DNA from: Oscillospiraceae bacterium
GTDB taxonomy: Bacteria; Bacillota; Clostridia; Oscillospirales; Acutalibacteraceae
Direction of reading: 5' to 3'
DNA length: 43,316 nucleotides
NCBI GenBank assembly: GCA_015066465.1
Contig: SVOI01000015.1
Location: 1-43,316, forward strand
Both the position numbers and the translations under genes were made by a program. Below, one piece after another: positions 32,201 to 39,453 of the stretch. Under the pieces are notes generated by a model. The model was not told where the DNA came from and did not search any database. It saw nothing but the letters and a program-made list of their open reading frames with translations. How positions within the stretch are numbered: the stretch's first letter is position 1; each line of letters opens with the position of its first letter.

Positions 32201-34373
32201 CTTTAGTTTTGTCAGCACCACAGTATTTGCCACCACAAGTTGTGCAAACATCATTTTCATCAATTGTATTATGGGTACACTGCCACTGGACTGAGAGGGT
32301 GCAATTGACCACAGGAGCGGTTATATCTGCATCCTGTTCACCATTTTTCAGACCAGTGCAGATGTAACCTTCACGGATAAAGGTATTATTCAACTCATCG
32401 AAACTGCTGCGCACCCCGTAAGCCAACGGCATGGTAATCTTGTCATCTATAATGTGCAGACCGCCGAAAGCTAACCGATCCTTGAGGGTCGGTTCCAAAT
32501 CGCCACCATTCAGGACGAAGGTAACCTTCGCATTGATCTGGTAGGTAATTTCAATGTTGCCAGTGACCTTTTCGCCATCGACTGTCAGTGTAACGGTATA
32601 CAAATCGTAGGTATAGTCTGTGTCCTTAACCAGTTCCTCACCATTGACAGAAACCTTGATTACATCGGTGTACCAGCCCTGTAAGCCCTCGGGCATCAGG
32701 AGTTGGGTGGTGTATGTCTGCCCGTGGATTGCAGGTTCCGTATTCGTCAATCTAACCGCACCACCCTTGGAACCTGTTTCTGTGCAGGTAATGCTATAAG
32801 TCTCCCGCTTGCCGCAAGCGCACTGGTGGGCAGCGTTTTCAAAATTATGTGGCTCGGTGACGACCGTACCACAGCCGGAGCATTTAAAGCTGTGTGTTCC
32901 ATCGCTACCCACTGTGTAACCATTTGCATCTGGAGTGTGAGCCTCGGTTACAGTACCACAGAAGGTGCATTCGAAACCGTGAGTACCGTCGCCGTTATCT
33001 GTGTAGATAGCACTTTCTGCGGGGGTGTGGTTTGCAAAGTCACCATATTCACCACAAACTGAACATTCTGCTTTTGATATGCAAGTTGCTGTTTTTGTGG
33101 TATCGTGGTCTGCAAATTCAAGTATGCTTTCTGCAAAATTATATATAGAACCATCCCAATTACAAGGTACGTTTACAGTTGTAAGATCATCGCAACTATA
33201 AAAAGCAGATAAACCAATTTTTTCTACACTGTCTGGGATTGTTACTACTCTAAGGCGCGAACACCCACAAAAAGCACCGTTACCAATTTTTTCTACACTG
33301 TTTGGGATTGTTATTGTTTGAAGCATTGTGCAATTTTTAAAAGTACTCACACCAATTGTTATTACAGCATTACCAATTGTTACTGAGCTAAGCTTTGTGC
33401 AACCATCAAAAGCATTATCACCAATACTTGTTACGCTGTCCCCGATTGTTACTGACTCGAGCGCTGTGCATTTATAAAAAGAATACTTACCAATTGACGT
33501 TACACCATTTTCAATAACAACCCTTTTTATAGCACTTTTGTCGTTACACCAAGGCATATCATTACCTGTGTAATCAGCCATAGCACCTTTGCCTGTAATT
33601 GTTAAGGTACCTTCGTCAAAGAAATACACAACCTTGTCTTCAGTTTTGTCAGCACCACAGTATTTGCCACCACAAGTTGTGCAGACATCATCGTCAGTTA
33701 TAGTTTCGTGGGCACAAGCGTTGTCGCAATTTGCAACTGTACATTTACCATTTTTATAGGTGTGGTATTTTGTTACAGTTTTTCCACCTGCTGTTTCACC
33801 TTTCCAACTACAAGGCACTTTTACAGTAGTAAGAGCATCGCAAGCATCAAAAGCATAATCACCAATTTCTGTTACACTTTTTGGAATAGTTACTGATGTA
33901 AGTTTGGTGCAATCAAAAAAAGCATAAAAACCAATTTTTTCTACGCCCTCAGGAATTGTTACTGTTGTAAGAGATTCGCAACCAGTAAAAGCCTTCTTAC
34001 CAATTTCTGTTACACTCTCTGGAATTGTTACTCTTATGAGTTTGGTGCAACCATTAAAAGCCTGCTCACCAATTGTTGTCACACCTTTATTAATAACAAT
34101 TGTTGTTATATTGTTTTGGTAGTTATAGTTTTGGTAGTTATACCAAGGCATATCATAACCATTGTAATCAGCCATAGCACCTGAGCCGGAGATAGTAAGA
34201 GTACCTTCAGAGTCAAGTGACCATTTAACACTTTCTTCATTGCCTGTCGCACCACAGTTACCCTCGTCTATAATCGTTGTTTCAGCCGCCGAAGCAGTAA
34301 TTGTTACAGGGGCACTGAAGCAAATGCCGACTGCAAGAATTAATGCTAAAAATAAACATAACGTTCTTTTCAT
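29223..34373 (-). CDS. Giant BspA-like LRR_5 surface protein with variant sorting signal
   Basis: 1716 residues. A signal peptide (cleavage near ITASAAE) is followed by several blocks of LRR_5 repeats (patterns like TTIGDYAFKYCAALTLVTIP) at about 60-210, 290-440, 760-930 and 980-1400. Between blocks are CxxC modules (CTTCGGKYCGADK, found twice; CSVCGEYGD; FECTFCGTV; CEEIL region). A Thr/Pro/Asp-rich stalk precedes VPKAGVIS, a hydrophobic helix and KKKKEN: a Gram-positive cell-wall anchor layout with VPKAG where LPxTG is expected. Likely an adhesin. The part encoded by about 32280-33060 has visibly higher GC and different codon use, suggesting a mosaic gene. A hairpin lies in its leader. Confidence 0.9.
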   Translation of the reverse strand: MKRTLCLFLALILAVGICFSAPVTITASAAETTIIDEGNCGATGNEESVKWSLDSEGTLTISGSGAMADYNGYDMPWYNYQNYNYQNNITTIVINKGVTTIGEQAFNGCTKLIRVTIPESVTEIGKKAFTGCESLTTVTIPEGVEKIGFYAFFDCTKLTSVTIPKSVTEIGDYAFDACDALTTVKVPCSWKGETAGGKTVTKYHTYKNGKCTVANCDNACAHETITDDDVCTTCGGKYCGADKTEDKVVYFFDEGTLTITGKGAMADYTGNDMPWCNDKSAIKRVVIENGVTSIGKYSFYKCTALESVTIGDSVTSIGDNAFDGCTKLSSVTIGNAVITIGVSTFKNCTMLQTITIPNSVEKIGNGAFCGCSRLRVVTIPDSVEKIGLSAFYSCDDLTTVNVPCNWDGSIYNFAESILEFADHDTTKTATCISKAECSVCGEYGDFANHTPAESAIYTDNGDGTHGFECTFCGTVTEAHTPDANGYTVGSDGTHSFKCSGCGTVVTEPHNFENAAHQCACGKRETYSITCTETGSKGGAVRLTNTEPAIHGQTYTTQLLMPEGLQGWYTDVIKVSVNGEELVKDTDYTYDLYTVTLTVDGEKVTGNIEITYQINAKVTFVLNGGDLEPTLKDRLAFGGLHIIDDKITMPLAYGVRSSFDELNNTFIREGYICTGLKNGEQDADITAPVVNCTLSVQWQCTHNTIDENDVCTTCGGKYCGADKTKDKVVCFYDEGTATLTITGSGAMADDEMPWKDYYDIIEKIDIENGVTSIGEFAFDSCMSLTSVTIPDSVTTISDFAFCGCESLTSVTIPKSVTTIGRHAFANCTALTSVTIPKGVTAIGSNAFYYCTALTSVEIPESVETIGDYAFKYCAALTLVTIPGSETTIGKDAFYGCTKILLFVDKDNTNVKDYATDNNINYVVDGSGELEKLTFTPIYKEADNENSEITGYSVTARDKTISGALTIPSEFNGKRVTKIGNGAFANCESLTSVVIPDSVVSLGEMAFYSCGSLETVTLSSNITVIPDEAFAYCESLKTLPITEKITSIGESAFYGSGKHSKVSLSGVTIGSEAFLQCGITGLTLENCNLNDANVFINNEIEELTLSETNIPDEMFKSHSYLKTLVAENSVLGAGAFSSCLGLENVTVSGGEINNTAFMNCSSLETVTIDNIDSIGENAFCCCTALNSVVLGDGLETIEFGAFVDCNSLETIELPEGLTTIDESAFSGCKRLKKVTIPKSVTKIGVGAFEVCTSLAEVEISEGVTTIGNRAFQFCEALTKIIIPKSVTSIDAEAFYNCGNLKYIFFEGTEDSQKELGDVLVTNAKIHYGSSTHTFNENYTVDLEPTCTEKGSESQHCKYCDLTQNSKEIKENGHTSVNGGTEKAHTICDVCEEILSAEHEFASKITTEPTYTKEGIKTFTCECGYSYEEVIPCLVPGEIKAEEAESNSFSATVVDINSIVTKLQLTEEEKALIEQGADMKIVFKLSDIGATINTPEKEAIFKALTNEKIAVFLDIQLVKQIANNSVNVQKLNDLIKVTVELPSEFISKDGNVKRSYSVLRYHDGDETKVTTLNAKFDETTGTLTFETDRFSTYAIVYSDVVVSDGEGVPGTPDPGDGEVSTPENPKDETTPGIPETPKDETTPGTPETPKDDVSNDKNDDSVTNDKNDASSETGTNDKNDTSKDDVPKAGVISTTSIWLGAMALSGLGALLVSKKKKEN

Positions 34374-34394
34374 AAAAATTTACTCCTTTGTAGT

Positions 34395-34429
34395 TTAGAG
34401 TGGGTAAAGCGTATCCGAACCCACTCTAA
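34395..34429 (-). promoter_or_regulatory. Leader hairpin between tetR-like gene and giant LRR gene
   Basis: Perfect 11-bp stem TTAGAGTGGGT / ACCCACTCTAA with a 13-nt loop, 22 nt before the LRR gene's start. There is no T-run, so it looks more like a transcript-stabilising or attenuating hairpin than a simple terminator. No separate promoter is evident, so the gene may be read from the tetR promoter. Confidence 0.55.
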
Positions 34430-34444
34430 TCTATATTAAAAATC

Positions 34445-35137
34445 TTATTTTGCTATTTTTTCTAACTGAGCCTTGTTTTTTTCATCAACATATATGCAAA
34501 ACTCATTTAATATATTTCGTCCTATTTCTCTGTAATCCAAACTGAGTACATTTTGTAGTAACGACTTTCTTATATCCTCAGGAACGTCATATAATTTCAT
34601 AATAACGTCAAGACCTGTTTCAATTCGTTTTTCTAAAGATACTTCTTCAGTATCTTCTGTTATGAGCATAGAATACTCAATACCAGAAACAATATTTTCT
34701 GCAATTATAAAATCGGTTTCTGACCAACCCTTGCAATACTCTGAAAACACTGTTTTAGTTTTTTGTGTATCACTTTCACGAATAATTTTTAGTGGCAACG
34801 AATGAGTGTAAGCTGAAATATAAAAATCCTTTGCAACAGGGTTTTCATCACACACCGAGGCAATAGTTGCTAACTCCAGAAGGTAAGCTAACAACGAGCT
34901 TTTACCATCGGTTGTTACTTTCTCCATAATCTGCCACTGAAACACACAAAGCTCTTTAACAAGCTCTGCTAACAAATGCTCTTTTGTGGGAAAATAAAAG
35001 GTTAAATTACCCGTGCTTATACCAAGCTTTTGGGCTATAGTCGTAACGTAAGAAGCCGTGTAACCCTTTTCTAAAAAAAGCTCCATTGAGCATTGTAAAA
35101 TTTCTAATTTTGTGTTAATAATTTTTCTTTTCGCCAT
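34445..35137 (-). CDS. TetR/AcrR-family transcriptional regulator
   Basis: 230 residues. The N-terminal HTH matches TetR: ILQCSMELFLEKGYTASYVT, then IAQKLGISTGNLTFYFPTKEHLL (residues about 10-58). The C-terminal ~170 residues form the ligand-binding/dimer part without recognisable specificity. It lies just upstream of and co-oriented with the giant LRR gene. Its promoter is bracketed by two related 15-mers 42 bp apart (see 35157-35213), suggesting autoregulation. Ligand unknown. Confidence 0.85.
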   Translation of the reverse strand: MAKRKIINTKLEILQCSMELFLEKGYTASYVTTIAQKLGISTGNLTFYFPTKEHLLAELVKELCVFQWQIMEKVTTDGKSSLLAYLLELATIASVCDENPVAKDFYISAYTHSLPLKIIRESDTQKTKTVFSEYCKGWSETDFIIAENIVSGIEYSMLITEDTEEVSLEKRIETGLDVIMKLYDVPEDIRKSLLQNVLSLDYREIGRNILNEFCIYVDEKNKAQLEKIAK

Positions 35138-35156
35138 TTATATAATACCTCTATTT

Positions 35157-35213
35157 TAGTAACAGTGCTATTATATAACTTCTGTTCAGCAATGTCAATA
35201 GTAATAACGCTAT
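35157..35213 (-). promoter_or_regulatory. tetR-like promoter with two flanking operator-like 15-mers
   Basis: Promoter TTGACA (35193-35198), 17-bp spacer, TATAAT (35170-35175), minus strand. TAGTAACAGTGCTAT at 35157-35171 overlaps the -10 and TAGTAATAACGCTAT at 35199-35213 abuts the -35. They match at 12 of 15 positions and their starts are 42 bp apart, four helical turns. Arms TAG(T)/(G)CTA give each a weak dyad. Confidence 0.65.
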
Positions 35214-35220
35214 TTTTTTA

Positions 35221-35860
35221 ATTCACAATTCACAATTCACAATGCACAATTTCGGAAGGCTTACGGCTTTAAAGTGCTGAGTGCTGAGTGCAAAGTGATG
35301 AGTTTCGGGGCATTGTAAAAAATTAAAAATTAAAAATTGTGGGTCTGCGACGCTATTAATAAATTAAAAATTAAAAATTAAAAATTAAAAATTGTGGGTC
35401 TGCGACGCTATTATAATAATTGTAAAAACAAATTTATCCTATCATTTTCAGTTGATATAAAAAACAACTTTTAATGATAGGATAAACTATTTTTATTCAC
35501 CAATAATTATAATCAAGCCCGACATTTAGTTTATTACACTCGATTGGTTTGTTTTGAGGGTTCGATTTATTCCATTACTTGCGGGAGAGCAAAGCTCTTC
35601 CCCTACAGTTATAAAAAACAACTACATTCGTTCATTAAAGTAAAAATGAAAGAATGTAGTTTTTGTTATTCATATTTAATTATAATCAAGGCGAAGCCTT
35701 CCGAAATTTTTAATTTTTAATTTTTCATTTTTAATTAAACAAAATAGCATCGCGTTTCCGAAACTCAGCACTCAGCACTCAGCACTAAAAAGGCGTAGCC
35801 TTACAATAATTCTGCATTTTGCATTCTGAATTCTGCATTCATAATTTCAAAAGCATAATC
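35221..35860. repeat. Nested cluster of composite heptad repeats
   Basis: A 640-nt gene-free stretch made of repeat parts. Heptad arrays: AATTCAC (35221-35250), AGTGCTG (35277-35305), ATTAAAA (35323-35340 and 35356-35393, each followed by the same GTGGGTCTGCGACGCTATTA). Hairpins: ATCCTATCATTTT-type (35433-35486), GGGAGAGC-AAA-GCTCTTCCC (35583-35602) and AACTACATTCGTTCATT / AATGAAAGAATGTAGTT (35620-35661). Then AAGGC-GAA-GCCTT (about 35690-35702), inverted ATTAAAA arm (35705-35737), CAGCACT arm (35763-35785) and ATTCTGC arm (35811-35840). Arms on the left have inverted partners on the right, as if elements had inserted into each other. No ORF is credible here. Confidence 0.8.
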
Positions 35861-35868
35861 TTTTGAAA

Positions 35869-36891
35869 TTATCTCTGCACTCTACCGCTTGCGTCGCCAC
35901 CTGCCAATTTCTCAACTTCAGCAACTGAAACTCTGTTATAGTCGCCTTCTATTGAGTGTTTTAATGCAGATGCCGCAACTGCGAATTCAATAGCATCCTG
36001 TGTTGATTTGCCTGTAAGTAATGCATAGATAAGACCGCCACCGAAGGAGTCGCCACCGCCAACACGGTCAGTAATATGAAGGTGGTAAGATTTTGAGAAG
36101 CAGTAGTTTTCGCCATCGTAAAGCATACCAGCCCAGTCGTTATCCGATGCTGAAATTGATGAACGTAATGTAATAGCAACTTTTTCAAAATTGAACTTAT
36201 CAGCTAATTGCTTAGCAACTGATTTATAACCCTCGTGGTTTAATTTACCACCATAAATATCAGTATCCTCTGCTTCAATGCCAAATACGTCTTTTGCGTC
36301 TTCTTCATTAGAAATACAAACGTCAACATACTGGCAAAGCTCAGTCATAGCTTTTCTCGCTTCGTCTCTTGTCCAAAGCTTACCTCTGTAGTTTAAGTCG
36401 CAAGAGATTTTAACGCCACGAGCCTTTGCAGCTTTACATGCTTCAAGGCAGATTTCTGTAACGTTTTTGCCTAATGCTGGAGTGATACCAGTAAAGTGGA
36501 ACCAATCAGCACCCTCAAAAATTGAATCCCAATCGAAATCACTTTTATCTGCTTCCATAATTGCAGAGTGTGCTCTGTCATAAATACAAACTGAGCCACG
36601 CTGTGAAGCACCTTTTTCAAGGAAGTAAATACCAACTCTGTCGCCACCACGAACGATTTTTGTTGTATCTACACCAAATGCTCTTAAAGAGTTAACTGCA
36701 CCCTGACCAATAGCGTGTGTTGGTAATTTTGTAACGAAAACGCTGTCTAAACCATAGTTTGCAAGTGACACAGCAACGTTTGCTTCGCCACCGCCGAATG
36801 TAGCTTGCATCTGGTCATTCTGGAAAAATCTGTAATAACCGTTTGGTGCAAGTCTTAACATTAATTCACCGAATGTAACAACTCTTTTCAT
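35869..36891 (-). CDS. kdgK: 2-keto-3-deoxygluconate kinase (PfkB family)
   Basis: 340 residues. It phosphorylates 2-keto-3-deoxygluconate to KDPG with ATP. Ribokinase-fold motifs: FGGGEANVAVSLANYG near residue 33, DWFHFTGITPALG near 129 and the C-terminal PfkB signature RVGGGDSFGGGLIYALL with its catalytic Asp near 290. It is the last gene of the uxuA-SDR-eda-kdgK operon (3 nt after eda), which fixes its substrate better than the sequence alone. Downstream is the repeat cluster. Confidence 0.88.
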   Translation of the reverse strand: MKRVVTFGELMLRLAPNGYYRFFQNDQMQATFGGGEANVAVSLANYGLDSVFVTKLPTHAIGQGAVNSLRAFGVDTTKIVRGGDRVGIYFLEKGASQRGSVCIYDRAHSAIMEADKSDFDWDSIFEGADWFHFTGITPALGKNVTEICLEACKAAKARGVKISCDLNYRGKLWTRDEARKAMTELCQYVDVCISNEEDAKDVFGIEAEDTDIYGGKLNHEGYKSVAKQLADKFNFEKVAITLRSSISASDNDWAGMLYDGENYCFSKSYHLHITDRVGGGDSFGGGLIYALLTGKSTQDAIEFAVAASALKHSIEGDYNRVSVAEVEKLAGGDASGRVQR

Positions 36892-36894
36892 TTA

Positions 36895-37455
36895 TTAGCC
36901 CTCCATTTTTTCAAGTGCTTCTTTTACGAAAAAGCTACCGCCGATTGCTTCAACTTTTTCAAATGCTAAGAATTCATCGATATTATTTCTGTCAACGCCA
37001 CCGGTTGGAATAAACTTAACCTGTGGGAATGGGCCTGAAAGAGCCTTTAATGCTTTTAAGCCACCATAAATATTTGCAGGGAAGAATTTAACTGTTGTAA
37101 TGCCAAGTTCTAAAGCCTGCATAATTTCTGTTGGTGTAACACAACCTGGGTAATATGGAATATTATTTTCTTTACAAATTTCTGCAACTGCCACTGAAAG
37201 ACCAGGTGAAACAATAAACTGTGCACCAGCTTCTAAAGCAGTTTTACATTGCTCTGCATTAATAACTGTACCAGCACCAACGTTCATTGTTGGATACTTT
37301 TCTCTTGCATATTTAATTGCTTCTGCAGCGCAAGCTGTACGGAAAGTAATTTCTGCACAGTTAATATCTGATTTTTGTAAAGCAGTTAAAATTTTGTCTG
37401 TCTCAGACATTTCTTTAATAACAACAACTGGAACGAATTTTTCCATTTCAATCAC
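36895..37455 (-). CDS. eda: KDPG/KHG aldolase
   Basis: 186 residues, some 20 shorter than the common ~205. Splits KDPG into pyruvate and glyceraldehyde-3-phosphate. AEITFRTACAAEAIKYA carries the catalytic Glu, GAGTVINAEQ, FIVSPGL, and the Schiff-base lysine in TTVKFFPANIYGGLKALKAL near residue 118; PTGGVDRNNIDEFL binds phosphate. Its ATG overlaps the SDR stop by 4 nt (ATGA), so translation is coupled. The shorter length comes from compact termini; no catalytic part is missing. Confidence 0.9.
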   Translation of the reverse strand: MIEMEKFVPVVVIKEMSETDKILTALQKSDINCAEITFRTACAAEAIKYAREKYPTMNVGAGTVINAEQCKTALEAGAQFIVSPGLSVAVAEICKENNIPYYPGCVTPTEIMQALELGITTVKFFPANIYGGLKALKALSGPFPQVKFIPTGGVDRNNIDEFLAFEKVEAIGGSFFVKEALEKMEG

Positions 37456-38303
37456 ACTCCTGAATATGCTGAGAAGCCACCATCAATTGGTAAAACAACG
37501 CCTGTTATAAAACCAGCAGCTTCATTATTTACTAAGAATAAAAGTCCGCCTTCTAATTCTTCACTTTCGCCAAAACGACCCATTGGTGTAGCGGCTAAAA
37601 TCTTGCCTGTTCTTGCAGTTGGTGTACCATCATCGTTAAATAAAAGCTTTGCATTCTGCTTTGTTGAGAAGAAACCAGGAGCAATAGCATTAACACGGAT
37701 GCCAACCTTTGAGAAGTGAACTGCAAGCCATTGTGTAAAGTTTGAAATAGCAGCCTTTGCACCTGAATAAGCAGGGATTTTTGTAAGTGGTGTGTAAGCA
37801 TTCATTGAAGAAATGTTGAGAATGTTACAACCGTCACGCCCAACCATCTGACGAGCGAATGCCTGAGTAGGAATAAGTGTACCTAAGAAGTTCAAGTTAA
37901 ATACAAAGCCTACACCGTCAGCATCTAAATCAAAGAATGATTTTGTATCGGCATCAATATCGCCTATTTCAAAATATTCTTTATCTGTTGTAGCTTTTGG
38001 ATTATTACCGCCAGCACCATTAACTAAAATATCACAAGGGCCGAAATCCTTTAAAACTTCATCAGCAACGTTGTAGCAGATTTCTTTATTTAAAACGTTA
38101 CAAGCGTAAGCTTTTGCAACGCCACCCTCTGCTACGATTTCATCTGCATAGCCTTTTGCTGCCTCTTCGTTAAGGTCAAGTAAAGCAACCTTAGCACCAG
38201 CACGAGCTAAAACCTTTGCAAAGTAGCTACAAAGAACGCCACCCGCACCAGTTACTACTGCAACCTTACCTGTTAAATCTGTATTTAAAACATTCTTATT
38301 CAT
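37452..38303 (-). CDS. SDR oxidoreductase, probable fructuronate/mannonate reductase
   Basis: 283 residues. Classical short-chain dehydrogenase: VVTGAGGVLCSYFAKVLARA (NAD(P) Rossmann), ILVNGAGGNN, ILNISSMNAYTP (catalytic Ser) and AYSGAKAAISNF (YxxxK), then VNAIAPGFF. Between uxuA and eda it is the only redox enzyme, so it most likely performs the D-fructuronate to D-mannonate step, replacing the long-chain UxuB of E. coli; SDR-type replacements are known in other bacteria. Starts 1 nt after uxuA stop. Confidence 0.85.
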   Translation of the reverse strand: MNKNVLNTDLTGKVAVVTGAGGVLCSYFAKVLARAGAKVALLDLNEEAAKGYADEIVAEGGVAKAYACNVLNKEICYNVADEVLKDFGPCDILVNGAGGNNPKATTDKEYFEIGDIDADTKSFFDLDADGVGFVFNLNFLGTLIPTQAFARQMVGRDGCNILNISSMNAYTPLTKIPAYSGAKAAISNFTQWLAVHFSKVGIRVNAIAPGFFSTKQNAKLLFNDDGTPTARTGKILAATPMGRFGESEELEGGLLFLVNNEAAGFITGVVLPIDGGFSAYSGV

Positions 38304-38304
38304 A

Positions 38305-39357
38305 TTATTTATGCTCCTTTTCTAAAGCTTCAAATAATCCGTTAATATATGTTGCCCCTAACGCTCTGTCGAAAAGACCATAGCCAGGTTTACCAGTTTC
38401 GCCCCAAATCATTCTGCCGTGGTCAGGACGAACGTAACCCTCGTAATTATTTTCAACGAGTGCTTTTACTATATCATACATATCAAGTGAGCCACAATCA
38501 GAAAGGTGTGCTCTTTCTTCAAATGAACCATCTTCCATAATTTTAACGTTACGGATATGCATAAATGCGATTCTATCCATCTTTGCATATTTTCTAATCA
38601 TCTTTGGAATATCGTTACTCTTTGCGCAACCTAAGCTACCTGTGCAAAGGCAAAGGCTGTTAGCTGGGCTATCGTAAAGCTTTAAGAATCTGTCAAGATT
38701 AGCTTCATTAGTAATAATTCTTGGAAGACCAAAGATTGGATATGGTGGGTCATCTGGGTGAATAGCCATTCTTACGCCACATTCTTCAGCAACCGGAATA
38801 ACTTTCTTAAGGAATTTTTCTAAGTTGCTCCAAAGACCTTCTTCGCCTATTTCACCATAAGCAGTAATAAGCTCACGAACTTCTTCTTGTGTGTAGCTTG
38901 AATCCCAACCAGGTAAATGAATATCATCTTTTAATGGGTCAAGACCTTTCATCTGTTCCCAATACATAACAAGTGATGTTGAACCGTCTTTTGCTTCTTT
39001 GTCAAGCTGTGTACGTGTCCAGTCAAAAACAGGCATAAAGTTATAGGTAACACACTTAACACCATATTTCGCACATCTTCTGATGTTTTCGCAGTAAACG
39101 TCCAAAAGCTTGTCCACGTCGCCACGACCTAATTTGATATCTTCGTGAACAGGGATTGACTCAACAACATCAAAAACAAGACCATTTTTATCGCAATCGT
39201 CTTTAAGCTTTTTAATGCTTTCTTCGCTCCACACCTCACCAGGCTTTACGTCGTAAACAGCAGAAACTATTGAACGCATACCAGGAATTTGTGAAATGTA
39301 CTGAAGTGAAATCGGGTCGTCTTCGCCATACCAGCGAAATGAAAGTTTCATTTTCAT
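38305..39357 (-). CDS. uxuA: Mannonate dehydratase
   Basis: 350 residues, family length. Dehydrates D-mannonate to 2-keto-3-deoxygluconate. It starts MKMKLSFRWYGEDDPISLQY; CVTYNFMPVFDWTRT, MAIHPDDPPYPIFGLPRI, CTGSLG, FMHIRNVK and RPDHGRMIWGE are the metal and substrate motifs of UxuA. First gene of the four-gene hexuronate operon with its own promoter. GGAG lies 8 nt before ATG 39357. No uronate isomerase (UxaC) is in the window, so entry from glucuronate must be encoded elsewhere. Confidence 0.93.
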   Translation of the reverse strand: MKMKLSFRWYGEDDPISLQYISQIPGMRSIVSAVYDVKPGEVWSEESIKKLKDDCDKNGLVFDVVESIPVHEDIKLGRGDVDKLLDVYCENIRRCAKYGVKCVTYNFMPVFDWTRTQLDKEAKDGSTSLVMYWEQMKGLDPLKDDIHLPGWDSSYTQEEVRELITAYGEIGEEGLWSNLEKFLKKVIPVAEECGVRMAIHPDDPPYPIFGLPRIITNEANLDRFLKLYDSPANSLCLCTGSLGCAKSNDIPKMIRKYAKMDRIAFMHIRNVKIMEDGSFEERAHLSDCGSLDMYDIVKALVENNYEGYVRPDHGRMIWGETGKPGYGLFDRALGATYINGLFEALEKEHK

Positions 39358-39402
39358 AAGTTTTTCTCCGTTCTGAATTTTTTCAAATCAATCATCAATC
39401 TC

Positions 39403-39440
39403 AATATAATCAAAATTTGTTTCTCACGCAAACTTTGATT
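39403..39440 (-). promoter_or_regulatory. Promoter and dyad in front of uxuA
   Basis: TTGCGT (39426-39431), 17-bp spacer, TATATT (39403-39408), minus strand. An inverted repeat AATCAAAGTTTG…CAAATTTTGATT (about 39408-39440) covers the -35 and spacer. It could be an operator for hexuronate control or part of the end of murC transcription. Confidence 0.55.
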
Positions 39441-39453
39441 TTTCAATCAGATA

